DNA of 64,000 bases from Rhodovulum sp. 12E13. Lineage in GTDB: Bacteria; Pseudomonadota; Alphaproteobacteria; Rhodobacterales; Rhodobacteraceae. The notes under the pieces are model-generated. The model saw only the letters and a list, made by a program, of their open reading frames with translations, did not search any database and was not told the origin of the DNA. Both the position numbers and the translations under genes were made by a program. The stretch lies in assembly GCF_003340565.1 (NCBI RefSeq), contig NZ_QPLK01000005.1, forward strand, positions 62,001 through 126,000. Direction: 5' to 3'. Shown in pieces: positions 63,169-64,000 of the stretch. Position 1 is the stretch's first letter; each line of letters starts with the position of its first letter.

Positions 63169-64000
63169 TCACGTCCATCCGCCCGACGACATCAGCCCCA
63201 GCCGCTCGAGCTGCCGCCAGCCCTCGTAGCGGGTGGCCCTGTCGTGCCAGAGCACCGGGTCGGCGGCGAGCGCGTCGTGGTAGGCGCCGAAGCGGGCCGG
63301 GTCGCCGAAATGCTCGGCCCGATGATCGGGGTCGGCCGAGCGTTGCACGATGGTATTCAGGAACTTGGTGTGAAGCAGCGCGCCCGACAGCCGCGGGTCG
63401 CCGGGCCCCTCCCACGCGAGGTTGAGGCGGGGCGGCAGCAGCGCGTGGCACGAGTTGAGATAGGCGTGGGTGCCGCGCCACCTGACCAGCGGAAGCTTGT
63501 TCAATGTGGGGGCGCGGCGCGGATCGTCTCCGAAAAAGACACGCTCGCGCGGGCCGCCCTGCACCCAGAGGTTGCGCGCGGGCCGCTGGCGGCGGGCGCG
63601 GTAGGGGCCGGCATCGAACCAGGGGAGCGCCTGCACGGGGTCGTCGCCGGGGCGGTAGGGCGTGCCCGACAGGCGGCCCTCGGGGTAGAGCTCGACCATG
63701 AGCGCGCCGAGCGCGGGCTGGCGGCGGCGGTCGAGCTCGGCCGCCAGCGCCGTGATCGGGCGCTCTTCCCAGTGGGGATAGACGAACAGCTCGTCGGCAT
63801 CGAGCGTCAGCACCCAGTGGCCGGCGGCGTGGCGGCGGGCGAGCCAGCCCAGCCAGTCGACGCCGAAGCGGGCGGCGCGATAGCTCGCCCGCGTCTCCCA
63901 CAGGGCCACGTCGGGCTGGGCCGCGAGCAGGTCGCGCGTGCCGTCATCACTGGCGTTGTCGACGACGAGGAACCGGTCGACGCCGATCCGACGGTGATGG
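63169..64000 (-). CDS. Glycosyltransferase family 2/92-like protein, 5' end outside window
   Basis: The visible ~277 residues, reading in from the window edge, are RIGVDRFLVVDNASDDG, ALWETRASYRAARFGVDWL, LTLDADELFVYPHWEE (DxD motif), PARNLWVQGGPRERVFF, NSCHALLPPRLN and GALLHTKFLNTI. It closely parallels the preceding gene in order and motifs, so they are a tandem duplication. Ends at TGA 63169-63171. The N-terminal part (before the nucleotide-binding strand) is beyond 64000. Confidence 0.85.
   Translation of the reverse strand, partial: HHRRIGVDRFLVVDNASDDGTRDLLAAQPDVALWETRASYRAARFGVDWLGWLARRHAAGHWVLTLDADELFVYPHWEERPITALAAELDRRRQPALGALMVELYPEGRLSGTPYRPGDDPVQALPWFDAGPYRARRQRPARNLWVQGGPRERVFFGDDPRRAPTLNKLPLVRWRGTHAYLNSCHALLPPRLNLAWEGPGDPRLSGALLHTKFLNTIVQRSADPDHRAEHFGDPARFGAYHDALAADPVLWHDRATRYEGWRQLERLGLMSSGGWT

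Overview
The window is very GC-rich (about 70% by eye), densely coded DNA from an alphaproteobacterium, almost certainly Rhodobacteraceae. The evidence is lineage-typical neighbourhoods: lptC-lptA-lptB-rpoN-hpf-ptsN, secG-pyrG, glyQ...glyS with a DUF6446-type gene between, divergent hemE/hemC, and DUF2842/DUF952-type small genes. Nothing looks like plasmid or phage. I found no tRNA, rRNA, CRISPR array or insertion sequence.

Layout: (1) 1-2615: 3' end of a ProC-like reductase, an SDR oxidoreductase and a CPBP membrane protease. (2) 2877-12503: a phosphonate locus. A complete C-P lyase set (phnG-H-I-J-K-L-N-M) with divergent phnF runs with ATGA/GTGA stop-start overlaps and carries two unusual inserts, a HAD phosphatase between phnI and phnJ and a CorA channel between phnK and phnL. 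Just outside, at 2877-3632, lie decayed, fused remnants of phnC, phnE and a hexapeptide acyltransferase. So the uptake genes have rotted while the catabolic operon stays intact. (3) 12548-17064: small secreted/zinc-ribbon proteins, 5'-nucleotidase, DUF952, pyrD, a lipoprotein. (4) 17178-20400: hemF, hemE and hemC for tetrapyrrole synthesis, with a TGT-N12-ACA palindrome before hemC. (5) 20551-26214: a glutamine-synthetase-like (PuuA-type) enzyme, a class I amidotransferase and a polar amino-acid ABC transporter. (6) 26309-28197: a signal-less PhnD-like binding protein with two TerB paralogs. (7) 28532-34864: MipA-type outer-membrane protein, pyrG, secG, M42 peptidase, purA, DUF2842. (8) 34943-40804: a 1383-residue acidic, mostly disordered protein, thiamine pyrophosphokinase and an EamA exporter. 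(9) 41015-46868: glyQ and glyS separated by an FkbM methyltransferase and a sulfotransferase-like gene. (10) 47170-51534: a 1454-residue RTX protein with nine lectin-like repeats. (11) 51568-58874: hydrolase, RNase D, kdsD, Lpt genes, rpoN, hpf, ptsN. (12) 58885-64000: a sulfotransferase, a GT14-type and two paralogous glycosyltransferases, the last cut by the window end.

The most unusual non-coding feature is a dispersed ~85-bp module, with six good copies. It has two GC hairpins whose arms vary in a compensating way, then GCCTCCGGCGGGGATATTT, four variable bases and CAAGAAGAAG. Five of the six copies sit just past a stop codon in the gene's own orientation, so it is probably a structured mRNA 3' end. 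A different non-coding element, three tandem perfect palindromes, lies between glyS and the EamA gene.
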